Source: Orychophragmus violaceus (lineage: Eukaryota; Streptophyta; Magnoliopsida; Brassicales; Brassicaceae). Taken from it: 64,000 bases of DNA. Location of the stretch: assembly GCA_030180135.1 (NCBI GenBank), contig CM058234.1, positions 30,476,766 to 30,540,765 of the forward strand, read 5' to 3'. Under the pieces are notes generated by a model that did no database searches, was not told the origin of the DNA, and saw only the letters and a program-made list of their open reading frames with translations. Made by a program: the position numbers and the translations under genes. Below, piece after piece: positions 35,931-46,140 of the stretch (its first letter is position 1; the number at the start of each line of letters is the position of its first letter).

Positions 35931-38240
35931 GAAGGTCCCATAGACCATGCTGGGAAACAAAGGATCAGAAGTTGGTGAAAGAGTCTTCCCATCGAGGCGG
36001 TCCTCCCATTTTCTCAGAGTTATCCAAAACCTCATTAAATTCTCCGGTCAACAACCAAGATGAATCCATGTTTTCGCCTAGACTTGAGACCTTGTTCCAG
36101 AAACAAGCTATGTTTGCAACAGCTGGTGCTCCATAAATAAATGACGCGAAAAAGGAATTTCCTTTAAAGGATATTGATGTATCGATGATATTCTCTGAAG
36201 ACTCAAGAATGTAGATGTTTATGCTCTATTTCCATATCAATGTGAGACCTCCGCTGAGACCAACAAGAGGCACAAAGAAAGAGTGGGTAATGCATATCCT
36301 GGATAGTTTTCTTGACAAAGTCATCGTTTTGATTAGTCTCCATAAGGAAAAGGATATCTGGAGATATACAACGATAGATATCCTTCAGACGGCGGACTGT
36401 CAAATTATCGCCCAAACCTTAACAGTTCGAGGAACATATGGCTAAGGAAGAGGCGGACGAGGGACCGAAAATCCCCCGAGATAATCCGCTGGCCTGGTGT
36501 CCCCCGAGATAGTCCGCTAGTCCGGTATTTGCACCGTTGAGTGATTCACATCTTGAATCACATAGTTGCTAGTACCTGCTTTGTCTCCCAAATCACTACA
36601 CAACTTCTTCCGAGGTGGGTTTTGGGATCGGGCCGTTGTAACCTTCTTTAGCTTAAGCCCTGGTAAGGGGCTCCTGACTACCCGCTTCTTAACAACCGGC
36701 TTGGTTACCTATCGTTTTCCAGTTGCTCGGGTAACAGTAGATACATGCACTCGAGCTTTTCCTTTAACTACACCTGATGTGGACTCCCCAAGGCGAAGAG
36801 AATGATGGATACAAATGGGATCCAAGTCCGTATCAGTCTCAGTTGATTCTTCGATCCGTCTCGAAGATGAGCCAAACTGTTGGGGGGGGGGGAGGGTACG
36901 AGAGTGGCTCCTAATAAATTGTTCCTGGCTCGCTTCCTCTACGAATTGGACCTCTATATCATGAAGACTTCCCGAGTCCAAACTTGTACCCAACTGAGCT
37001 AAGGCTGATTCTCTGGCTGGTTGTGACAACCTCTCGAGAGCAGAGCGTCTCTTTAAAGAACTTCCACCAACATTCCCGGAGTCGAGTATATGAGTGGCAT
37101 TGTTGCGATGAGAACCATCTAACTGGGGTGATAAAATAATGGGAGGTATAGAGACTCGTTGAGGAGTAGATTGCACCTCTCGATTGGCAATGATCCCTAC
37201 TTCTGACGTGTATGAAGTCGTAATGCGAACATGGGCAGTGGTGTTCGCATTGGCATCTAATATTGGGCTGGCATGAGAATTGGTGAAACTTCTCTCTCTC
37301 AAAGCTATCTGCCTGTATTCGAGGCGATCACTACGAGAGTGTGCAGAATGATGATCTGACCTTGGGTGGGTCTTTCCATTCAGATACTGCCGAGCATCCC
37401 GATGGCCTGGGAAGCGAGGATGCTCTCTTCTCTCTGTTTCTTTCGGATGCCTCAGGGGAAAGCGCCTATCATCAGGCCTTCTAAAGTTCCTTCTAGAATC
37501 TTGACAGAGTTACCTTCTTCAATATGGGAAAGGGTTTATCGCTGATTGATACCCGCATGTTTAGACTGTTTTGAGCTTGGAGATTGTTGTTTAGGATAAT
37601 CTTTACTTTCATGGAAGAGAGAGAAGCAAGAGAAACAATGCTTCTCCAGCTTGATGTATTGGAATTACACTTCCGTAACTTCATCATTAGGGAGTCTAAT
37701 CTCCATTATCATCTGTACCGGTTATAAAGCGTTGACATCAACTCGCACTCGAAAGTCTTCCAAGTCATGATCTGAAAGATGACCAAGTTCCTTTCCAATA
37801 TCATGAATGGTTTCCACAGTCCAAAGGTGGAGGGGAATACCATAAATCTTCACCCAAAAGGTGATATTAGCAGGGAAATGAGGTGAGACAATGGGTTCCC
37901 AACGTTGCATAATCAACATCCATTTCTTGTTGTGGAAAGGAGACATTTTAAGGACGCTGAGGATATCCATTTCCAGCTCAAATTTAAACTGAAACTTCTT
38001 TGGTCCCAAGTCTCTTCCCGTAATTCCTCCTTCCAGGTTCCAAAATTGAGGTAGGAGATCGATGAGTGCGTGTGTATTTTTCACTATGGGGTTAGTTACA
38101 CGCCCAATGATAGTGAGACGGTTAGCTTCAATCAAAGCAGAATTGTCCAATCTAGGGATGTGAACTGGGGATCTGCGTCTGTGTTCCTCAGAACCCATAG
38201 GCCACTTTTCTTTTTCCTAACGAGAAAACATCCTCGAAAT
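35931..38240 (-). mobile_element. L1 LINE piece 2: ORF1 and start of endonuclease
   Basis: ORF1 begins at 38198 (MGSEEHRRRSPVHIPRL) with a DUF4283-like domain to about 37722 (LIGRVTNP-like start, PQFWNLEGGITGRDLG, PIVSPHFPANITFWVKIYGIPLHLW). A degenerate zinc knuckle follows near 37600 (HCFSCFSLSHESKDYP; the last Cys is Tyr). The basic, Ser-rich tail (37302-36709) has RRSALERLS. ORF2 starts near 36415 with LTVRRLKDIY and SPDILFLMET, whose Glu is the metal-binding residue of the endonuclease. Frameshifts separate these parts. 35931-35935 is the solo-LTR TSD and 38236-38240 (GAAAT) the TSD of copia N2. Confidence 0.88.
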
Positions 38241-38930
38241 TGTTGGGATTATGTCCTGAAATCACATTGTACTTACTCTAAAGATAGTTGTATTGTCGAG
38301 ATCGGACAATTCATGTGATACTGGGTAGTCATAATGTTTTGCTAGAAACCGCTTATGACAAATGAGTTGTAACTCATTTCTAGTATCGTGTGAACCTAAA
38401 GGGTCACACACCTAAGCAAGTTGGATACGCTTCTGTAGGGAATTGATCATTGGCATATGGTCCGATCAATGTGTATTGGATACACATTGAATTCGTGTTT
38501 TAAGAGGTGTGTCGATCGATGCCATTGGTGCGTCGATCGATACAAGAGGTGTGTCGATCGTTGCCATTGGGTGCAACGATCGACACAAGGTCGATACCGT
38601 AACTGATGTTACGGTTTGTAAACCGTGGACCTATTTATAGGGGCCATGTTACACGACCCAACAGAGAGCCATCGCAGACAGTTTTTCTTGATAGAAAAAC
38701 AGACCCTCTTCCTCGAGAAACACGTAGAGAATTCCAGGAGATCCGATCACCGGTACTAGCATCCCGGCGGATTCCAGCTTGTGTGCGTGTGGACTACGAT
38801 GGAGGCGCAGCGATTGAGGCGCTCTAGATCTCGTTTACCTGCTCCAATTTCCGCTGCCAATCTACAGGTAATCACGAGGTCAGTTCTTAGATTCAATCAC
38901 CTAGACCCTGGATCCTAGGGATTCCCAACA
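38241..38930 (+). repeat. 5' LTR of copia N2
   Basis: TGTTGGGATT to GATTCCCAACA. A TATTTATAGG box is near 38633-38642. Four TCGATCGA/TCGTT-type half palindromes lie at about 38508-38590. Confidence 0.95.
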
Positions 38931-38931
38931 G

Positions 38932-38943
38932 TGGTATCAGAGC
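38932..38943 (+). other. Primer binding site, copia N2
   Basis: TGGTATCAGAGC, complementary to the 3' end of initiator Met-tRNA, one base after the LTR. Confidence 0.92.
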
Positions 38944-39074
38944 CATAGGGTTTAATAGATTGAATCAGTAGCCTGGAATTCGATTAAAATGGTATTTGAT
39001 TGAATTGATGCTAGCTAGGTTTCGTTTTGATAATTATAATCTCGGATTTAATTATATCGAAAACGAAGAACTGT

Positions 39075-39495
39075 GTTTTCGCACAGCATCGATCGATGCA
39101 CTGGGTGTGTCGATCGATGCAGCGCGAAAACGGCAAAACTGATTTAGGGTTTTCGCACAGCATCGTTCGGTGCACTGGGTGCATCGATCGATGCAGCGCG
39201 AAAATGCAAAAGCAATTGTGTTTTCGCATAGCGTCGATCGACACAAACTTGTGTCGATCGATGCACCGCGAATTCGCCTAATCAAAACAATGGGTTTCGA
39301 TTTAGAAATCGCACTGTGTCGATCGACACACTGGGTGCATCGATCGACACAGGCTGTGCGAAATGATAGATCGGTTCAATTGGTTTGAACCGGTTATCTC
39401 GCATGGTTATGTCGGTTTAATTCGATTAAAATTCCCTAATACCCTGCTGTATCGATCGACACAGGTTTAGTGTCGGTCGACACAGGCCTTGCGAT
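39075..39495 (+). repeat. Array of paired TCGATCGA palindromes in the N2 leader
   Basis: About five units starting near 39075, 39149, 39220, 39309 and 39445. Each has two 14-16-bp palindromes (such as TGCATCGATCGATGCA or TGTCGATCGACACA) separated by CTGGGTG or a similar linker. The first three are bracketed by GTTTTCGC on the left and GCGAAAA/GCGAA on the right, so each can form a long stem. It lies between the primer site and gag, where retroelement packaging and dimerisation signals usually sit. The role is inferred. After it, 39496-39720 has GGTTCAATTGG-type repeats. Confidence 0.85.
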
Positions 39496-39720
39496 TGGTT
39501 GATCGGTTCAATCAGATTGAATTGGTTATCATGCTTGGTTAAGGTATATCAGATCGGTTTAAATTGGATGAATTGATTCAATTGAATTGAATTGGTTATA
39601 TCAATTGGAATAAACCGATTTGATTGGTTAAGATCAGTTTGATTGGATAAGTCGGTTCAATTAGATTGGATCGGTTATCGCAATTGGTCTAAGACCGGTT
39701 ATAGGGTTGGTAAAGGTTGC

Positions 39721-40579
39721 ATATCAAATGTCGACCAAGTGTGTCAGTCGATGCGCATGGTGACGATGCGAACCGTAATCGTTTGGTTTTGAACCAGATG
39801 ATTGAAAAACCGAACCAAATGACCTAACCCACTTAAATTAGAACAAGTAAAATTTAATTGAAATTAAAAGTTAAAAATGTTCTAAACCTATTTAATACAC
39901 ATTGGATGTGTGTTAGACCGAAGCTTAGTTATTCAATATGGTCAACTGTCAAGACTCGTTTCGTTGTTGGATAGTCTTGCCAAGAGCTTGGTGTCCACAA
40001 TTACGTGAGTAAGGCAGGAAGTAGTGTTGATGGTCTTGCAGTGCTTGATATCAACAATTACATGACCTAAGAGATTGAATTACTAACTTTTGAGTTCCGT
40101 TTCCTCAACTAAATATCAAGTGATCTTGATGTCTTGCCCGTTCTTGTCTACTGTCAAGACTCGTTTCGTTGTTGGATAGTCTTGGAGTCCTTGGTATCCA
40201 CAATTACATGAGTAAGGCAGGTGATCATTGATAGACTTGCAGTGCGACTGTCAATGATCACAAGACTGAAGATATTGGTTCACTTGACTGGGCTATCAGA
40301 AGTTTTGGGCCCAGAGATATCAGAGTGGATGAGACATGTATTGTCTTATCTGCGACCAAGAGTTGTACTGGGTACAATCAGCAATGATTTGCTTACCTAG
40401 ATAACTAAACTTTGGGTGATGACGAGTCGTCCACTCAGATTTTAGTGATGTATGGGTCTTGGATCATTATATTCATAGAGGAAACATTGTTTGAATATAA
40501 TGCGAGTTTTCTTATTAGATGAGATTTCTCATTCCCTGAACTTCATAACTAAAATTTTCTTTTATTAAATTTTCAGCCT
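39721..40579 (+). other. Remainder of the N2 leader
   Basis: Non-coding. A roughly 190-bp imperfect duplication is visible: ACTGTCAAGACTCGTTTCG at about 39947 and 40151, each followed by TTGTTGGATAGTCTTG and ATTACATGAGTAAGGCAGG-like text. Confidence 0.7.
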
Positions 40580-41494
40580 ATGTCTAAAACTACTTTCTCG
40601 TTACGATCCGTCCTTGAGAAGGACAAGTTAAATGGATCAAATTTCCTGGATTGGTATCGCAATTTGAGATTAATCCTCAAGCAGGAGAGTAAGGATTATG
40701 TCCTTGAGAAAGCTCTTCCAGAAAGGCTTGGGACCAATCGCTCGAATGCAGTATATGATGCTTGGAATAAGCATTATATTGATGTGGTAGATGTGCGTGG
40801 TCTGATGTTGGCTACCATGGTATCGAACTTGAAGAGTCAATACGAGAACATGGAGTCGCCAATAGAGATGATCACCAGCCTGAAACTGAAGTTTCAGGAT
40901 CTGGCACGAGTTGAGAGGTTTCAGATGGTGAAATCTCTCACTGGGTGCAAGCTACCAGAGGATGCTCCAGTGAGTCCTCATGTCATTAAAATGATGGGTT
41001 ACATTGATAACCTGGGGAAACTGGAATGTCCTGTCAGCTTAGAGTTGGCCACTGACATCATTCTGCAGTCACTGCCGTCTAGTTATGATAAGTTTATCAA
41101 AAGCTATATCATGAATAACTTGACGAAGACGTTGACTGAACTGCATGGCATGCTCAAAACAGCAGAGCAAGACATCAAAAAGGGTAAAAGATTTGAGAAA
41201 TCTTGTGATGACAAGGGTAGAGGCAGGGCCGTCCAGATTTGGAATCAGGATAAGCCTGTGTCATCTTATAAGCCCAAGTCCGGCCCATCTGGTGTTAGAA
41301 AGTGCTTCTACTTTGATGAGTCAGGGCATTGGAAGAGAGATTGCATTAAATTCTTGGAAGATTCACAAGAGATGAAGGAGATGTATGGTACTTCTTCTTC
41401 AGGTATTGTGTTATTACTTCAAGTTCTACGTATGTATTGGATACTGGTTGTGGTACTGATATTTTGGAAATATGCAGGACCTAAGCAACAGTAG
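40580..41494 (+). CDS. gag: gag of copia N2, zinc knuckle damaged
   Basis: 304 aa, uninterrupted, beginning MSKTTFSLRSVLEKDKLNG. Same architecture as N1 gag. The knuckle reads CFYFDESGHWKRDC, so the second Cys (residue 245) is Phe and zinc binding should be impaired. The C-terminal ~35 residues read out of frame over the protease start: a different frame here encodes SSSTYVLDTGCGTDI with the DTG aspartic-protease signature. The same gag/protease frame break is present in N1. Confidence 0.93.
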   Translation: MSKTTFSLRSVLEKDKLNGSNFLDWYRNLRLILKQESKDYVLEKALPERLGTNRSNAVYDAWNKHYIDVVDVRGLMLATMVSNLKSQYENMESPIEMITSLKLKFQDLARVERFQMVKSLTGCKLPEDAPVSPHVIKMMGYIDNLGKLECPVSLELATDIILQSLPSSYDKFIKSYIMNNLTKTLTELHGMLKTAEQDIKKGKRFEKSCDDKGRGRAVQIWNQDKPVSSYKPKSGPSGVRKCFYFDESGHWKRDCIKFLEDSQEMKEMYGTSSSGIVLLLQVLRMYWILVVVLIFWKYAGPKQQ

Positions 41495-43560
41495 AACGTT
41501 GAGGAAAGGACAAGTGGAACTGCGTGTCTGGTATGGAGCAATGGTTGCTACATAAGCCGTAGAGATTCTCCACTTGTAGGAGCCTTTCAAGCCTGGTTTT
41601 TGAATTAAGTAATTGCTACTATGTACCTGCTTTATGCAGAGATGTCTTTCACTTTCTTGTAAGAATTTGGATGTTTTTCATTCTGATAAAAGACAAGTTT
41701 TGCTCTTTTGATCTTAATAAAATATTATATGGTAGCACCCCTTTTGATAAATGGGTTTTATGTCTTAAACCAATATACTCTTGAACATAACATAAATACC
41801 AAACGGTTTAAGTCTGATGAATTGAAATCTTCAGTACTTCATTACCTTATTGATGGCTTCAGTAAGTATGGATGTGTTCATTTGATGAGACACGAGTATG
41901 AATCCTTTGAGGAGTTCCAAAATGAAGTATAGAACCGATTTGACAGAAGTATTGAGATCCTCGATTAGATCGCAGAGGAAAATACTTGAGTCAAGAATTG
42001 GGTGATCATCTAAGTGAGTGTGAAGTCATATCACAGCTCTTTTCTCCTGGAAAGCCTAATTGGTGTTTCTGAGAGAACGAATCGGACCTTATTGGATATG
42101 CTCCGATTAATGATGAGTCGCATGAATCTTCCATTATCCTTTTAAAATACGCTCTAAAATGAATAAGTTCACGCAAATTATGTTTCTGTCAGAATCAGTT
42201 GAAAGACACCACATTGGATGTGGACTAGGTAATTTCCAAGTATGTTTTACTGATTTATTGGGATTGCAAGGTTTGTGTAAGGCAGTTGTCAACAAACAAA
42301 CTTGAATCCAAATCTGATAAGGGCTGCTTCGCCGGTTGTCCTAAGGAAACCGAGGCTTAGTACTTTTGCAACCAATCCGAGAACAAAGTTTTGTTGTTCG
42401 GAACCATGTTTTTCCAAGAAAACAGTGGGAGTAAAAGTACAGCTCGAAGAAATTCGAGAAACACAGGAGGCTGTTAAACCTGTTGAGGAAGAGCAGCGGT
42501 TGGATCTACAGGGTGTTGTAGGATCTGAACCTGTGGAGCCAGAATTTCGCTGATCCTGATGGATCCGTCACTAATCCGAGGGTGATTCCTCATGACCGAT
42601 TGCCGTGATCTGATGATCATTGAAAAGTGACGAGCATGCGAAATTCAAAGAAGCGATGGTGAGCCCCAACTCCGAAAATTTGCTAGGTATGCATGTTAGC
42701 TTCACCGATCTATTTATAGATTGAAGCAAACATCTTGGAGTTGGAATCTATGTTCTGTTAAAACGGTCAAAGGCTTTGACTCGATCAGGAACGAATAGAA
42801 ACCGTGCGTTTACAAGTAAACCAGTGGGAGCGTAGTTGCAATTCTCAAAATTGTATGTTTATAACACACTTAATCTCATAAACGACGTTCCGACGCTGAA
42901 GTCAAGTCAAGGTTTGGGTCGGAAGTCAAATTCAATGATAGACGTGGGAGAAGCCGCGAAAGTTCTTGGAATATGGATCCATTGAGATGGATCATAAGAG
43001 TTAATTGGATCGTGTCAGAATCCTTATGATTATAAGGTACTGGACAGTTCAAATATGCATGACTCCAAGAACAGCTTCATACCAAAGGTCTTATGGCAAT
43101 AATCTTAGCAAGATGAAGTGTCTTGGACACTGGCTGAGCTAGTATCTATGAGTGTGATTCCTTATGCTTCAGCAATAGAATCCATAATAAATGCCATATT
43201 TAGCGCTCGTATAGATGCAGTTTACGCATATGGCATGACGAGAAGATACCAATATGTTCCGGTAAGAGTCACTGGACAGTTGTAAGGAATATCCCCAAGT
43301 GTTTGAGAAACACTAAGGGTAGGTTCTTGTACAACTGAGGAAATGACGAATCGGTTAAGAGTAGTTAGACAGACAAAGATGATTCACGGGTCCCACCTGT
43401 TTATGTCTCTTTGTCTGTGTAGCGGCGCTATCTGTTGGAAAGGTCTCAAAGCAGTGGACCGCATAATAGTGCTTATTAAAGAATAGCAGTGTGGTTTGTT
43501 GGAATGGCTCCAAGCAAGAACACCGCAGCATCTCTCACAACCTAAGCATGAGTTTCATGC
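41495..43560 (+). pseudogene. Decayed, internally deleted copia pol of N2
   Basis: Recognisable scraps: integrase start (LKSSVLHYLIDGFSKYGCVHL near 41830-41890), integrase/RT linker (VQLEEIRETQEAVKPVEEEQ, 42440-42500), an RT remnant around 42720-42850 (KHLGVGIYVLLKRSKALTRS-like), and the connection/RNase H region (IPYASAIESIINAIFSARIDA near 43160-43215). Stops and deletions occur throughout. The deletion joint reading AAGCGATGGTGAGCCCCAAC (42649-42668) is also present in N1 on the opposite strand (about 26203-26222). Confidence 0.8.
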
Positions 43561-44414
43561 TGTTGCTATAGGTACTAGATATCTGAAGACGTGGTCTACA
43601 TTCTAGTAGGAGTTATGTTAGTTATAATGTTCAGATAGACATGATGTAGTCATGATTATGAAAAACTGACATCAGCATTATTTGATCATTGGATGATTAA
43701 ATAATGGTCTCAAGTATTTTATGTTCATGTTATAGGACATCAAGTTGAGGACTTGATCATGAAACCCTATAAGTAAAAGGATGACATAAATTATGATTGT
43801 CCCTAGTCGAGATTGTCAAAGTGGGACACTGATAATCGCGAGAGACTAGCTTGTGAGGTGACTGTTGACTAAGTTTCATGGAGTCAATGATATGAGTATC
43901 ACAGTCAGTCACATAGATATATGTTGGTGAACATATGATCGGACATGACCTACTAATGAGAACTCTACAGGATAGTTATATCTGTGTCATGAGAGTTTCT
44001 CATTACGACTATAGAGTATAGTTCTTAGACCTGAGTTCATCATGCTTTCTAGTATATGAATTGGTGCACTTTGACCTTGTCAAACGTCGATCCGTAAATG
44101 GCGGCTATAAAGACATTGCTCAGGTGTATCATGAAGTATATGTAGAAACAGGGATGGAACAAGAAGGGATTTGTCCCTCCTATATAACAGGGGATAAATA
44201 TCTCAGGGCCCATCGAAGATTTGATACTGGAAAAATGCATGGCCGTGCTCAAACGAGGTGATTGTCAGTCGTTTGTTTTATCAGTATAGATCAGAAGTTC
44301 AATGAACATGATGTTGGTTATAATAAGGATGACACAGTTTCTTGCCTTATGCCATATCGAGATATAGCGACAAAGGGATTATGGGAATAGATGATTCCAG
44401 TACAAGTGGGAGAT
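43561..44414 (+). other. Conserved 3' non-coding tail of N2 with polypurine tract
   Basis: No ORF of note (44061-44261 is incidental). Long stretches match N1 24412-25250 in reverse complement, including TCATGATCAAGTCCTCAACT. Ends in the polypurine tract before the 3' LTR. Confidence 0.75.
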
Positions 44415-45104
44415 TGTTGGGATTATGTCCTGAAATCACATTGTACTTACTCTAAAGATAGTTGTATTGTCGAGATCGGACAATTCATGTGATACTGGGT
44501 AGTCATAATGTTTTGCTAGAAACCGCTTATGACAAATGAGTTGTAACTCATTTCTAGTATCGTGTGAACCTAAAGGGTCACACACCTAAGCAAGTTGGAT
44601 ACGCTTCTGTAGGGAATTGATCATTGGCATATGGTCCGATCAATGTGTATTGGATACACATTGAATTCGTGTTTTAAGAGGTGTGTCGATCGATGCCATT
44701 GGTGCGTCGATCGATACAAGAGGTGTGTCGATCGTTGCCATTGGGTGCAACGATCGACACAAGGTCGATACCGTAACTGATGTTACGGTTTGTAAACCGT
44801 GGACCTATTTATAGGGGCCATGTTACACGACCCAACAGAGAGCCATCGCAGACAGTTTTTCTTGATAGAAAAACAGACCCTCTTCCTCGAGAAACACGTA
44901 GAGAATTCCAGGAGATCCGATCACCGGTACTAGCATCCTGACGGATTCCAGCTTGTGTGCGTGTGGACTATGATGGAGGCGCAGCGATTGAGGCGCTCTA
45001 GATCTCGTTTACTTGCTCCAATTTCCGCTGCCAATCTACAGGTAATCACGAGGTCAGTTCTTAGATTCAATCACCTAGACCCTGGATCCTAGGGATTCCC
45101 AACA
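44415..45104 (+). repeat. 3' LTR of copia N2
   Basis: Four transitions relative to the 5' LTR (CCGG to CTGA: two sites; CTACGATG to CTATGATG; TTACCTGC to TTACTTGC). Followed directly by TSD GAAAT. Confidence 0.95.
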
Positions 45105-45710
45105 GAAATTTGGTTGGTTTGAAAAGCAAAGAGAAACACTTGTAGAGCCCTCACCCAAAGGTAAAAACGAATGAAACTAGATAGCCTGCACACAAGGTGG
45201 ATACAATCATGGTACCGGAGGAGACGAGCTTCACCTTACTAGAGCAACTATATGGTGAAAACTTCTTGAAAGGACTAACTGCAACTGAGGAACAAGCCAC
45301 CTCCCATAAAGTAGCGAAAACCCCAATCCTGCAAACACCTTGTACCAAACATTTCTTTAGCCTAGCAGTAGCAAAACGGACCCTCCGACATGGTCGGGGG
45401 CTGAACCCGGCAAGAGAGAGCTAGTTCGGCGATGGAGGAGACTGTGTAGTAAACTGTCGGTGATTAGGGAGCAAGAGATAAAACTTAGATCTAGGCCGAA
45501 AGATAGCTAAGTCGGTGAAGATCTTCCACATCAGTGATGACTGAGAGAAGAGGGAGCCATATCTGCAAGAATCGTCGGAATCGGACTCGTGGACGGGGGA
45601 GCCGAACCGTTATACGTACGTGGGAAGATAAGCAAAACCAGTCGCCCAAACTTTCGCCTATTACACGTCAGCGTAGTTACTTTGTATATATACCCCTTGA
45701 CATTATTTTT
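45105..45710 (-). mobile_element. L1 LINE piece 1: 5' untranslated region and 5' end
   Basis: 45105-45109 is the N2 TSD. 45110-45696 continues the LINE upstream of ORF1 and has no clear ORF (pyrimidine-rich on the minus strand, as in LINE leaders). TTGACATTATT at 45697-45707 repeats the sequence at the LINE's 3' end (22144-22154), fixing the 5' end at about 45696. The four pieces add up to about 6.0 kb, the usual length of a complete plant L1. Small ORFs here are not convincing. Confidence 0.8.
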
Positions 45711-45731
45711 ATGAGATATTGATTTAGAAAT

Positions 45732-45830
45732 ATGGAAGTGAAAGCGAGAGCTCCGGGGAAGATCATACTTGCAGGGGAACACGCCGTTGTACATGGATCC
45801 ACAACAGTATCCGCCGCCATTGATCTCTAT
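45732..45830 (+). pseudogene. MVK-like: First-exon fragment of mevalonate kinase
   Basis: 33 codons starting MEVKARAPGKIILAGEHAVV and ending SAAIDLY match, by recall, the N-terminus of Arabidopsis mevalonate kinase almost residue for residue. This is a GHMP kinase that phosphorylates mevalonate in the cytosolic isoprenoid pathway; the PGKIILAGEHAVV stretch is its first strand and loop. Similarity stops abruptly after Tyr, with no GT donor. The ATP-binding GSGLGSS motif and the rest of the gene are not in the window. A partial copy, not a working gene. Confidence 0.88.
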
Positions 45831-46140
45831 AGCATAATTGTATACAATTTACTAAATTAATAAACAATGTGGTAGAGATTTTAAGATAATCCTCTTGTGT
45901 TCGATCAGTTATGACACACCATCTGTACTTGTTAGTTTGTTCGGTTAACAATAGGACCCCTTTAGTAAATTAAACATTTGAATTGGTTGTTCGTCTTCTG
46001 ACGCCTTTATAGTTGTATTATGTGAATTGGTTGTTTGTCGTCTTCTTAATTTTAACATTTCTTGGGATAGTTTGTTCGTCTTCTGACCCCTTTATAGTCA
46101 ATCCTCATGTTTTCGATTCTGACCATTGTTACATTTCTGT

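Larger units (their letters stand above)
38241..45104 (+). mobile_element. Copia-type non-autonomous retrotransposon N2, structurally complete
   Basis: Identical-length LTRs (690 bp) at 38241-38930 and 44415-45104, with perfect TSD GAAAT at 38236-38240 and 45105-45109. The LTRs differ at four sites, all C/T or G/A transitions (0.6%), so the insertion is recent. Order: 5' LTR, PBS, palindrome leader, gag, decayed pol, conserved non-coding tail, polypurine tract AAGTGGGAGAT, 3' LTR. It shares architecture, and what look like the same pol deletion joints, with N1, although their LTRs have diverged from each other by roughly 15-20% by eye. Confidence 0.95.

Noticed and set aside
38932..38943. TGGTATCAGAGC as part of a tRNA gene (also 29968-29979 and 48652-48663)
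   Set aside because: It is the primer site complementary to initiator Met-tRNA. No cloverleaf or A/B boxes surround it. No tRNA gene was found in the window.
39075..39495. CRISPR-like look of regularly spaced palindromic repeats
   Set aside because: Plant nuclear retrotransposon leader. Units are variable, linkers are short and similar, and no cas genes exist.
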